This document shows positions 9,714 through 20,900 of a stretch of 64,000 nucleotides of DNA, piece by piece. Below the pieces are notes generated by a model, which searched no databases, was not told where the DNA came from, and saw nothing but the letters and a program-made list of their open reading frames with translations. Source of the stretch: Symsagittifera roscoffensis (Eukaryota > Xenacoelomorpha > Acoela > Convolutidae); assembly GCF_963678635.1 (NCBI RefSeq), contig NC_087069.1:32389710-32453709 (forward strand), given 5' to 3'. The position numbers and the translations under genes were made by a program. Numbering within the stretch: the first letter of the stretch is position 1; each line of letters starts with the position of its first letter.

Positions 9714-10850
9714 TGTTGCAAATCTTGCCACCAATTATCACTTCTCAAGTCTTTGTAGTTTTCGAGATATGACGTTTTTTATGATTTTTTCAAAAAGTTT
9801 TCAAAAACTTAGATTTTAAAAAATTCCAAAAAGTTGAAGATCTCAATCCTGTTGTTGGATATTGTGAGGGTATTGTCAGGAGTTAAGAATTTCGCCGCCA
9901 AATATGACTGCTCAAATCCTTTTAGTTTTCGAGATATGACGTTTTTTATGATTTTCTCTGAAATTTTCTAAAAAAAACTTAAATGTTAAAAAATTCCAAA
10001 ACTTTGAAGATCCCAATCCTTTTATTGGAATCTGTGAGGGTAATCTCAGGGGGTTGTGAATCTTGCCTCTGAATGTGGCTGCTCAAATTTTTGTAGTTTT
10101 CGAGATATGACGTTTTTTTAGGATTTTTTCAAAATTTTTCAGAAAACTTAGGTATAAAAAAAATCGCAAACTTGAAATTCTCATCTCTGTACTGAGGCTC
10201 TGTCAGGGTACTCTCAGGAGTTGCGAATTTTTCCTCCCAATATGACTGCAAATTTTGCCTCCAAATAGGACTGCTCAAAATCTTGCAGTTTTCCAGATAT
10301 GACGTTTTTTGTAATTTTTTCAAAAAAATTTCATGAAAATTAAAATAATTTTTTTTTGAAAGTTTGAAATTCCTAACCTGGGGGGGGGGGGGGGCTGTCA
10401 GTGTAATCTCAGGGGTTGCAAATTCGGCCTCTAATTGAGAATGCCCAAATCAATTTTGCTGAAGAGGAATGACAATTTTTGTGATTTTTTGAAAATTTTC
10501 AGAAAACTCAAATTACAAAATAACTTGTTAAAGTGAAATTCCCAACCCTGTAGTTGTGTACTTTCAAAGATTGCAAATATTGCCATCAAAAAAGATTGAT
10601 CAAATTTTGGTACTTTTCGAGATACTTCTTTTACAAAACTTAAGGTGAAGTTTCTCAAAATTTGAATTTCCCAACGTTGTAGTTGGGTACTGTAAGAGTA
10701 CTCTCAGGAGTTGCAAATCTTGCGTCCAAATGCGACTGCTCAATTGCTTTTAGTTTCTCAGATGTGACGTATAGAAAAACTTGAATATAAAATGTTGCTA
10801 AATTTTTAATTACGAACCCTGTAATTGGGTGCTGCCAGAGTACACTCAAA
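9714..10850. repeat. degenerate tandem repeat, period about 175 bp
   Basis: About six or seven diverged units each carry the same landmarks in order. These are TTGCCxCCAAATATGACTGC, TCAAATCTTTTAGTTTTCGA, GATATGACGTTTTTTATGAT, a long A-rich section with AAATTCC, and GTGAGGGTAxTCTCAGGxGTT. The landmark TTTTCGAGATATGACGTTTTTT is clear at about 9757, 9933 and 10098 and decayed at later units. Short minus-strand ORFs here are by-products of the repeat. Confidence 0.85.
10380..10394. repeat. poly(G) run of 15
   Basis: A run of 15 G interrupts one unit of the tandem repeat. Run length may be affected by sequencing error. Confidence 0.9.
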
Positions 10851-10892
10851 GAATGTATATTTTTGACTCGTCGAAAATTCGAAGGACCGGAG

Positions 10893-11040
10893 GTGCGTTA
10901 CGCGCGAGTTATCCTAGATTTTTAGAGTTGATTTTCGCGGGATTATTGCTTGGGTTTCTGATTAAAACACAAAGCACTATCAAGATCTTAAAATGATTTG
11001 AGCATGTTTTGTTAACGTTTTCAACGTATTACCAACGTAT
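10893..11040. repeat. 140-bp repeat, copy 1
   Basis: The segment beginning GTTACGCGCGAGTTATCC is nearly identical to 11804-11943. Both end in AACGTTTTCAACGTATTACCAA. Confidence 0.9.
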
Positions 11041-11077
11041 TACCATTACGTATTACTCTCGAAATTCCATACTCGAA

Positions 11078-11127
11078 ACAAGGATAGCCGGTTGCTTTGC
11101 AAGTGGCACAGAATGTTCCGACCATAT
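11078..11127 (-). repeat. end fragment of the GTTCCGACCAT family
   Basis: ACAAGGATAGCCGGTTGC through GAATGTTCCGACCATA is the reverse complement of the right end of the family (compare 32210-32255 and 46935-46983). Only this end is present. Confidence 0.75.
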
Positions 11128-11815
11128 TCATTGCAAAATTAGAGTTTTTTAGAAAATTTTCTTCGAATTAGTGTCGTTTTTAGTGGGTGATGTGATTCTA
11201 AAACTATGCCTACACGATCGCGTAGAGAATTAGCGATTTAGGCATGATCAAAAAAATTTGTTTTCAAAAAATGAACACCAAACAAAACATGATAATAATT
11301 TTTTATTTTTTGTACAATAGTTTTATTTTTTTGAAAATTTATTTTGTCAAATAACCGCTGAAAGAAACCTCCAAAACTAGTTTTCTTGATAATTAAATCA
11401 AGTTTTGTGAGCCTATGATTAGAAAAAAATTATAATTAATTTCCATATAACGAACGTTACTCGATCGCGTTTTTCGCTCGAAATTGAGCTAAAAATCAAA
11501 AATTTTACACCAGCTTTTCTCGACACTTTCTGCCCCGCCCCAAACCAATTGCATATCATACAAATTTAATATAGTTAGCCGAGCTTGGAATTTTAAGCCT
11601 TACCCTTCCTCTCTATCTAGACTAAATTTTCTATTTTTTTCAACAACTTTACCTGGAAATTTCTACAAAATGCTTTGCCACGCTCTTTTTCCCGAGGTAG
11701 AGACTATAAAACCCATGCCATGTCAAAATTCAAAGCACTGAACTATTGCTCGGACCCCTCAGTAAATTACTCGGAAATAATTTAGATCCATTCCCGAAAT
11801 AGTTACGCGCGAGTT
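11128..11815 (+). repeat. 690-bp near-identical duplicated segment with a TATAAAA box, copy 1 (possible solo LTR)
   Basis: This segment matches 16195-16863 with only scattered differences and small indels. Near its end is ACTATAAAACCCATGCC at about 11704. This is followed about 30 bases later by CACTGAACTATTGCTCGG, a layout seen in LTR promoters. I did not find TG..CA boundaries, a primer-binding site or an internal polyprotein, so solo LTR is only one reading. Confidence 0.6.
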
Positions 11816-11943
11816 ATCCCAGATTTTTAGAGTTGGTTTTCGCGGGATTATTGCTTGGGTTTCTGATTAAAACACAAAGCACTATCAAGATCTTAAAATG
11901 ATTTGAGCATGTTTTGTTAACGTTTTCAACGTATTACCAAGTT
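11804..11943. repeat. 140-bp repeat, copy 2
   Basis: Direct repeat of 10893-11040, abutting the end of the 690-bp segment. The repeat pair therefore brackets the end fragment and the 690-bp copy. Confidence 0.9.
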
Positions 11944-12690
11944 TTCGCAAAATGTTTAGCAAGCTTCGTCTTCCTTCTTAGGTTTTTTTTTACTCATGCA
12001 AGCTAGCGAGTGTAGTGTTAGATTACAAATCCGTTTTCTAGTGCATGATTCGGAATCTAAGTAGGGTGGTCGATTTTTCTTTTTCTCTACTCAAGGTTAC
12101 TTAGACATGTTGCAGATCAGTTTAATTTGACCCGCCGATGGAGCGTTTTAGTCACGCCCTTCATTGTTTTACCAAAAATACACAATACATGCTGTTGTTA
12201 GCAACCAATTGTTCGTTTCCTTATGAGCACAAAAATTGAAGGCAAATACGCGAGGGATGTCGCAGAACTAAAACAGTTTAACCTTTTCCAGGCAGATTCA
12301 ACCTTCAAACCTCACGAAAGGCAGCTTTTTTTAACGTTTGTTCGAGTAAGTTGAGCAAATTTTCAAGAGCTTGGAGTAGCCCCCTCTATAAGACGGATGA
12401 AAAACTTGGACTTATAAAGAAGTTTTTTCTTGCGCTAGCCCCTCTACCGGAAATGCGATTTGGAATATGGGTTCAAATGCCGAATTTATCAAACGGCTGA
12501 GATTTTCCAATCGTTCGATAGCTCGAATATTTAGCAAGGGCTTTTTATTTTGTTTTAGAAGATGTTTTAATATTTTTCTTTGGTGTCAAGTCAACTTATG
12601 TTTTTTTAATTGCTCAATATCGAAAAAAATCCGCGTTACGAATAAAAATAACTTGATATAAATAGTCGTATGTTACGAATATTCGCCTCA
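11944..12690. other. non-coding intergenic DNA
   Basis: No supported gene. A 64-codon frame at 12467-12661 shows no family resemblance. Confidence 0.5.
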
Positions 12691-12694
12691 TTAC

Positions 12695-13722
12695 GCTTGC
12701 GATTAGCAAGCGTTATCAAATCGGAATACATTTTTTTTGGGAAACAACTTATTTAACAGAATCACTATGTATCTTGGTTCCTAATGAATTCAACTTTCTA
12801 AGCGTCTCCGGCACACTTAGTCTGGAGGTAACGAATACGCCCGGGACAGTAAATGTCCTGGGTTCGCTTTGACCTGGATCATTTTTTGTTCAAACGATAA
12901 TTTGTCTGCTTAATTTGTCCAATAACTTATCTGACTAAGTTTTGTCGGCTTAGTTGCCACATCTTAGATTTTTTTCGCCGTACGAAGTTTTCATTGAAGT
13001 TGATTTTTATATTTTCATTTACTCCTGCAATTTGCGATTCTACTAGCCTTGACTTCGTATATTTTACTTGTTTTTTTCCTCAAAAATGTTTCAATCTAAT
13101 TGATTTCGGCTTATATTTTATTTCCCTGCTAACCTAATTTTGGTTTCTTCGAGGGAACCATTATTTGGTTCCATTATTTGTATCTATAACATCACAAGCA
13201 AGATAAAACTAGACTGATGAGTTTGAATCTGGGTGCGAACCCTTGAGAACTGTCTTTAAATCTTTTACTATTACTTCTACTACTAAGCTTTCCTCCGGAT
13301 CGCCCAAAACGTTAAAAGTCTCAGAGTAGAATTTATAGTTCAAAGTTTTTCATGACAACAGTTTTTTTTTCGCTCGATAATTGTTTTTGAATTTAAGCTA
13401 AATGCCTTCGAATGTCTTTCTGGACGTGTTTTCCGCAACTAGAGCATCATTCCAGGCAACATTTTGAAGTTCTTTTAATTGTGGTTTCTTCGAAAGTTTT
13501 TCCGTTTCCTTTGGAATTTGCGGTTCTTTCCTTTTGTCTGCTAGCTTGCGATTTTTGTCTGCTAGTCTGCTGCAGTTTGAAGTTTTTTTAAATATGGTTT
13601 CTTCATAATTTTTCCCGGTTTCTTTGGAATAAGTGGATCTCCTTTCTTTTCCTGTCAGCTACCTTGCTATGCTATTGTTATGGTATCGCAAGTGATGCGA
13701 AGCTCCGCTTCGCCTCTGTCAA
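12695..13722 (+). repeat. composite tRNA-like (SINE-like) dispersed repeat
   Basis: The unit begins with the hairpin word TTGCGATTAGCAAGCG. A tRNA-like block follows at about 12808-12880, with an A-box-like TTAGTCTGGAGGTAACG and a B-box-like TGGGTTCGC. Then come the words GTTTTGTCGGCTTAGTTGCC and, about 1 kb from the start, the hairpin GCGAAGCTCCGCTTCGCCTCTGT at about 13697. The same words in the same order occur at about 21.92-23.5, 28.66-29.17 and 47.15-47.85 kb. Confidence 0.5.
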
Positions 13723-14840
13723 AATTTAAATTGCGAATTGTCCACTGTTACGAATTGTCTTTCAATCATTGCAAATGCAATATTACCTTTTTTCATGTTT
13801 TTTCACGACTTTGAAAAGGCAAGATAACCTTAATGTTTCAAATTTTATCAAATTCTTTTGTCAGCAAAACGTGTTTCAGGACGAAATTCTCAAAAGTTGT
13901 CATCGAAAATACATTGATTCTAAAGTGCCTGTTTTGATAGTATGTCATCCATTTCGCCGTAGCCGCGTGTTAAAGGCCGCGCGTCTTACGCACTCGGTCA
14001 GCCACGGCGTATCCAATTGATGTTATTTAAATTCAGAGTGGTCTTTAAATGACTGATTTTAACGGATATATTTATAGGGTTGAATTATCATAGGTATATC
14101 CGTATTATAATTTTCTATGGATGAATATAGACCTATTGCCATTTTTTGAGGTTTCGGAGAAAAAATTGTGCTATATAAATGTAAAAGTGATCACAAAAAC
14201 TGGGTAACCGTAGACTGCAACAGTGATTGTTCACGAACATACTCTGCACAACTTAATTCTCTGGTGTTCACAGATAACCTGGAGGGGGTTAGACATTTTT
14301 TTGGAAAAGAGGCGTTTTTCTTCGCGGGGAGCTCAAAGGGTAGTCACGGAACAGATGGACCAATTCATATTGACATCTTGCCAAAATCGAGACAAAAATT
14401 TTAATACCGACTATATTTTTCCGCGTTGAGTTTGTTTGGTCCAAGAAGAATCTATGAAGAAGTGGATTAATGTTACGGGTGGGTCCGTGCAATTAAGTTG
14501 TGCAGAGTAATGATTTTTTTTCGAATTTATTGCAATCTGCCATTTAAAACTGCGTTACCCAAAAAAATTGTTGAAAATAAAGCTAGCAAGCAAAAATGGT
14601 TGCTAGATCACGATTTGAAAAGAACAGCAAAAGCCGCTCTTTCAAAATGTGTAATAGTTGTAATAGCATAAAAATGTGAAGACATAATTTTCAGTACTTT
14701 CACAGTTTTGCTGAAGCTGAACTCTGAACGAATGGACATGAAAGTTATCGTCCCTTTTGTGTTGAATAGATAACAGTTGTGAATTCTTTTCAGGCGGTAT
14801 GACGTGAATGTGGAAATTTCCTATTAAGTAGAGTCGAGTG
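13723..14840. other. region upstream of the VAC14 start
   Basis: No other gene is seen. The promoter and 5' UTR of the VAC14 gene should lie here, but I can identify neither a transcription start nor a convincing core-promoter motif. The ORFs at 14168-14492 overlap on both strands and look like chance. Confidence 0.5.
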
Positions 14841-14910
14841 ATGTCAGCATCCATTCATAGCAACGCCAGCCCAATGACGACCTCTACTTCCTACCCGTCC
14901 GAACCAGCTG
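14841..14910 (+). CDS. VAC14: VAC14 exon 1 (tentative)
   Basis: ATG 14841 opens a Ser/Thr-rich 23-residue leader and ends at GTGAGA with one base of codon 24. Exon 2 completes that codon in phase. The leader has no counterpart in human VAC14, so translation may instead start in exon 2. Confidence 0.5.
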
Positions 14911-17900
14911 GTGAGAAGAACTTTTTATAGTCAGACGGTAGATGAAAATTTAAAAACAGTTTGGGCAAATGAAACCACTTAGGACCAAATATTGCCCTTC
15001 ACAATTATGAAATCTTCTAGAGTTATTCGAATTAATTAACAGTAAATAAATCTTTTATGTGTCATAAAAAATCAAACAGTTTTCAACGTGCTAATTTACT
15101 TGTTCGAACGGTTGTTGTTGTTTTAGGAACTGGCAATTACCAAAATAGTGGGGCGATGGGTATGAGCTCAGATGTAAACTACTCGCCCCTCCCACCGAGC
15201 ATCGCAAGAAACCTAAACGATCGTTTATACGAAAAAAGAAAGCAAGCGGCCCTAGAAATTGAAAAGTAGGTTTTACCAGTTTTATCTTCTTTGGTACAAT
15301 AGAGTGGTATCACTGACTGATATACAAATCATCTTCTTGTGAGTCAGTTGCTGTTAAAGTGACACAGAGTATTCCGAACGTGGTTGATTTCTGCATTTTT
15401 TTGTTCGGACCACTGAAAGTGGGGAGGATTCTGTTGTTTGTATTCAGGTGTTTGTTTTTGTTTTACTCGGAAAATCAGTTATCACAAATAATCATCGTAA
15501 TAGTTCAAGTCAGGGGCGGATCTAGGATTTTCTCGTGAGGGGGGGGGGATTTTCAAAAAATTGTTCGACCTGATTGTTTTTTTTAGGTCGACCATATTGA
15601 TTTTCCGAGCTCTCCCAAAGCACTAAAAAGACGTCCCCCTAAATCCGCCCCTAGTTCAAGTAATGTATCATATTAAGGTCGTTTGATTGAACCAGAAAAT
15701 TTTTCTCGGTGTCGAGAAAAACCTGTTTTAAATTTTGCTTCTTAAATCAAGTTGAATCACTTAAAGCGAAGAGCCCTGAATTGAGCTATAAAACTCGTTG
15801 TCATTTTATGTTATCGAAATTTTAAACATTTTTTTGCTGGAAACAAATTTTGCTGGAAACAAATAAGTAACTCAAACTGAAAAAAAATTGTTTGAAAATA
15901 GCTGTGGGCAGAAATTTACAGCAACCGGTAAATCTTGTTGTTCCGACCATTTGAAAAATGTAGAGGAACTTTTTATTCGCGTGTTTTAGATTTTTTTCAC
16001 GCTCAATTAGCTACCACAGATAATCATTCGAATGGGTCGAGTGATATATCATATTAAAGCCTTTTCAGTCATGATTCTAATTGTCCATAAATTTTTCCCA
16101 GTGGTGAGAATAACCAGTTTGAGTTGGTTTTTCTCCCAGTGGTGAGGAAAACCAAATTTTTGAGTTCCAGTCCAATTTCGAGAGTGTAAAGTGATTCATT
16201 GCAAAATTAGAGTTTTTTAGAAAATTTTATCCGAATTAGTGTCGTTTTTAGTGGGTGATGTGATTCTAAAACTATGCCTACACGATCGCGTAGAGAATTA
16301 GCGATTTAGGCATGATCAACAAAATTTGTTTTCAAAAAATGAACACCAAACAAAACATGATAATAATTTTTTATTTTTTGTACAATAATTTTTTTTGAAA
16401 ATTTATATTGTCAATTAAGCGCTGAAAGAAACCTCCAAAACTAGTTTTCTTGATAGTTAAATCAAGTTTTGTGAGCATATGATTAGAAAAAAAATTATAA
16501 TTAATTTCCATATAACGAACGTTACTCGATCGCGTTTTTCGCTCGAAATTGAGCTAAAAATCAAACAATTTTACCCCAGTTTTTCTCGACACTTTCTCCG
16601 CCCCCCAAACCAATTGCATATCATACAAATTTAATATAGATAGCCGAGCTTGGAATTTTGAGCCTTACCCTTCCTCTCTATCTAGACTAAATTTTCTACT
16701 TTTTTCAACAATTCACCTGGAAATTTCTACAAAATGCTTTGCCACTCTCTTTTTCCCGAGGTAGAGACTATAAAACCCATGCCATGTCAAAATTCAAAGC
16801 ACTGAACTATTGCTCGGACCCCTCAGTAAATTACTCGGAAATAATTTAGATCCATTCCTGAAATAGTCCAACCACTACAAGGAACAAGCCACTTGAAACA
16901 GACTAAGAAGTTCAATGCAAAAATCCCGCGTGAAACCAACTCGGACCTAAAGAAACAAAAACGACAAACTGTTAAACATGTTAAATCCTTGATCAAACCA
17001 ATCCAATTAAAGCGACCCAGTTTTGTCACATGCAGTTAGCTAAATTTTTTCAAAAGTTATTAAACTTTGAAAAATGCAGCCATGTGCCTTGATAACACGT
17101 GCTACAAAATGAACAAACAATGGCCTCCTCCGCACTTCTCAACGTTCGTCCATACACTATGCAAATTATTATCAGTATCCTTATACATATATCTCGTTCA
17201 GAACTAATCGAGTTGTCATCTAAACAACTATCCTGGCCGAAAAAATAAACCTAGAAAATGCAGCACGCGTGAATTTTTGAAACCAGATTCAAACTCAACT
17301 GCTGGGCCCGCTGTAGCCTAGCAACACTCCGCTCCTGTTTTTCTTCATTCGAAACTATTACCTCAACAGACTCGATCGAACTATCCCAGCCAGTATCCCC
17401 TAAGTGCTCCATTTTCAACCATGAAACTAATCAACATTATACCTCTCCCTTACACCATACCCCTTGACTATCTTCTCTTTGACGCTGACCGTCGAAGTCG
17501 CTAATTTATTCGTTTCGTCTCAACTTTGGCTCTTAGTCTCAACTATGAATAATGTTCACGTCCTCATCGAGGTCTTTCACCTATACAGAAAAAACGAAAT
17601 TTGGTCACCATAGCACTATTATTAAAGCATTACCACGTTTAAAAGCTTGGTGCTTCAATGAAACAGCCGACGAAGCCGATCAGCTCACTATGTTATCCGC
17701 CTCTAGAAGGTGGGAATGTTATCGGCGAAATGTTAAACACTCTTCCAGGAAGGCCTTATAGTGAGTAGGTACGATGTAAATTTAAAAAAAAAAAACAGAA
17801 TCAACGGTGGACTGAGGTTACGGAATCGGGGCCCACTGCTGCCAAGAAGTATCCCAGCGAAGACCGCAGTGTGGACCTATGAATCTTCGTTCACTTAAAA

Positions 17901-20900
17901 CTTGACCACCGACTCAACCCATTCAAGACGTTTTACCGTTGACCGAAATAACAAGCGCCACTGCAGACAAGACAAAAGCTATAACACTTTTGTATTTTCA
18001 AGCACTTAAGCTCAAACAATATCTGTGTCATAATGCTTGACATGAGTTCTTAATCAGGAGGCCTTCATCATCTCTGAAAAATCTAATACGCTTCTGTTAT
18101 GATGTACTTTTATTTGTGCTTATGCTTTGGATGATCAGAATTTTTTCGTTTGAAGTTTTGTTTTGTTCATTTAGAAATACGGTATTTAAATTCATTAGCT
18201 GTTTTAAATGCCCATTGCTGTCTTTAGGTATAAATATTGCATTAATTGATGGCGTTATGATTCATTTAGGCTAGTGCGCGGCTGGGTGAGCACAGAACAC
18301 CCGAATCAGTGCAAGAATTATGTGCAGATGCTCATTTCATGCCTTCAAAAAGAGTATTTATATAGAGGCAGCAATCCACACACTAGAAAGGGAGGCCTCA
18401 TAGGTCTAGCAGCCACTGCGATTGCCCTTGGATACAAAGAAGTGAGTGCGGCTCATTCTATGTCGTTGTAACGTACAAACGTCCTCACGTTATTTCAGTC
18501 TCTTCTTTTTGTCCTGTTATAAGTTCACAACATACTCACTGCATTTTAACACCAGATGAATATGCTTCGTTTTCTATTAGCAGCTGCTCCTCTACGCCGA
18601 AGTAAGTTCGGTTTGATCGTAAATTTTTGTTAAGGTTTAGTTGAGAATTGACTATTGACTGCTAGTTTGTTTTTGACCTCATCAATACGGAATTATTCGA
18701 GGAGTTTCTTGAAATCAGATAAATTTGAAATAGGAGTTGTCGATTCATTGGTGGTTTTTTAAGCAATTGCAATACGTTATGGAAATATAATATGATATGA
18801 TTGTAATTGCTATAAAAATGTTGATATTTTGTTCATGTTTTTTGTTGCTTAGGTTCACGTGCACCTTGTTAGTCTTATCAACCCTGTGGTGGATTGCTTC
18901 AATGACCAGGACCCACGTGTGAGGTATTATGGCTGTGAGGCTCTATTCAACATCTCCAAGGTGGCCAGAGCCCACATCATGCCCCACGTGGGAAAGATAT
19001 TCGACGGACTTTGTAAGGTACAACCAATTTGAGCAGCCTTATGATGTCAGCATTTGAAGAATGGATAGATTTAAGGGTTGACCCTATCCTTTAGGGATTC
19101 AACCTCAACATCTAAAGGGTCTCACATTGTTACTATTTTTAGCCGATTTGCTTCTATTGACAATCACTTTTGTTGTATTTGGCTGAACAATTTTTAAGGC
19201 CTTGTTCAGATTATTTTGCTGATCATGGTTGATCGAACGGCGAAATATTTGGGGACGATGTTTTCCAGCAGAATCAAAAATTGTTTTTTGAAAAAAATGC
19301 TTAATGTATACGGAAATCGAATAAAATTTTGTTTTTATAAAATTTCTGCTCTGATTTATTTGTGACGCCTTAGTTGAATATGTATACTTTCAAACATTTG
19401 TTGCACCGACGAGCGGCTGAAAGTTAGTGTTAGAATGAGCAGCGAATGAATTTTTCAAAGCTTTATTTCATTTTTTTCACCAGAAGTGTACTTGACTGTA
19501 AATATAGGTGAAAAGTAAGGGAGATCGGAATCAAATAGCGGGTGAAATAATTGATTTTTTTGAAGTGTAAGTTCAATAGCCGTCACAGAAGAGGTTTTTG
19601 TTCTGGTCTATTTTGGAGGTCTATATTTCATATTGATAGACAAACATGATTTCATGTTGGTGTGCAGTTCGCTGCTTTTCAAATTTCAATCATGGTTATT
19701 GTTGAATAAACAATCGTTCGTTTCAAAAAGGAATCTGATTTTCGGTAAAATATATACCAGTTTCAGTATACCAATGTAATTTTTGGAAGATCTGTCTCAG
19801 ACAAAGCATATGAGTATGAGACTCTGTTAAATGACGGTTAAACTAGAAAGACAATCATCTCTTGCAAAGAGTTGATAACTTAAAGGGCCACTAACAACCG
19901 CAACCCTGAAACAATCAATTGAGTGTTTCCAAACAAGAGTTTGCTCACTGCTCGTTTCTTGTTCCAGCTGGCAGCAGATGAAGATGCTAATGTGAGGAAT
20001 GGGACAGAATTACTGGATAAACTAATGCAAGACACAGTGGCAGAACATGTGGATAAGTTCGACGTCATCACATTTGTCCCCATGCTCACCGCCAAGCTGA
20101 AGAGCAACGACAAACAAATCGCTCTGTTCCTCGTCAAATGGGTCAGTAAAAATTGGTCCTAGCTACTTAAGACGACAAGTCATTAACACGACAAATGAGA
20201 GTTCAAACATGTAAATGAAGTGTTCGAATTTAAGCCAATTATATTTCTCAGAATTACAGTTTCAGGGTGGCCGCAGTATCTGAGAAATCGCAGGCACTGA
20301 TACTCGCACTGATGAAAATAAGTGCGAGGCACTGAAATGTTCTGAAAAAAAAAATAGCCTGTTTTTTGGCTTTGTTACCCAACTTTTTTTTCATTGGCCG
20401 AACTCATTGGCCCAATTTCTTGACCCAACTATCTTCTTCTCGGAGCTTCTAATACTGCCTGAAAAAAAATCTTTTACTGTGTAAGCCTGCTTCGATTTTT
20501 GATTTTCAATGATTCATTAGAGAAGCGCGATGAAAAGAACTGGCACTGATTTGGCACTGACCGCCCTGATAACGTGGCCACCAAGTTTTAAGACGACAAC
20601 CGCTTTTGATGGGACTTTAAGACGACGATGCACGCGCATTCTGGGTGGCCCCGGTGTCAGTGCGGTCAGTGCAAAGCGTGATCTATCAGTGCCATATCAG
20701 GGCCAGCAAATGATTATCAATGCCAATCAAAAACCTAAGCAGGCTTACACAGTATAAGATTTTTTCAAGTAGTATGAGCAGCTCTGAGAAGAATTTAGTT
20801 GAAAAAAAAGTGGGCCAATGAGTTCGGCCAATGAAAAAAAGTTGGGTAGCAAAGCCAAAAAAAGGCTATTTTTTTCAGAAAATATCAGTGCCTGGCATTT

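Noticed and set aside
17552-17761. 69-codon ORF in VAC14 intron 2
   Set aside because: No family resemblance, no splice context, length within chance.
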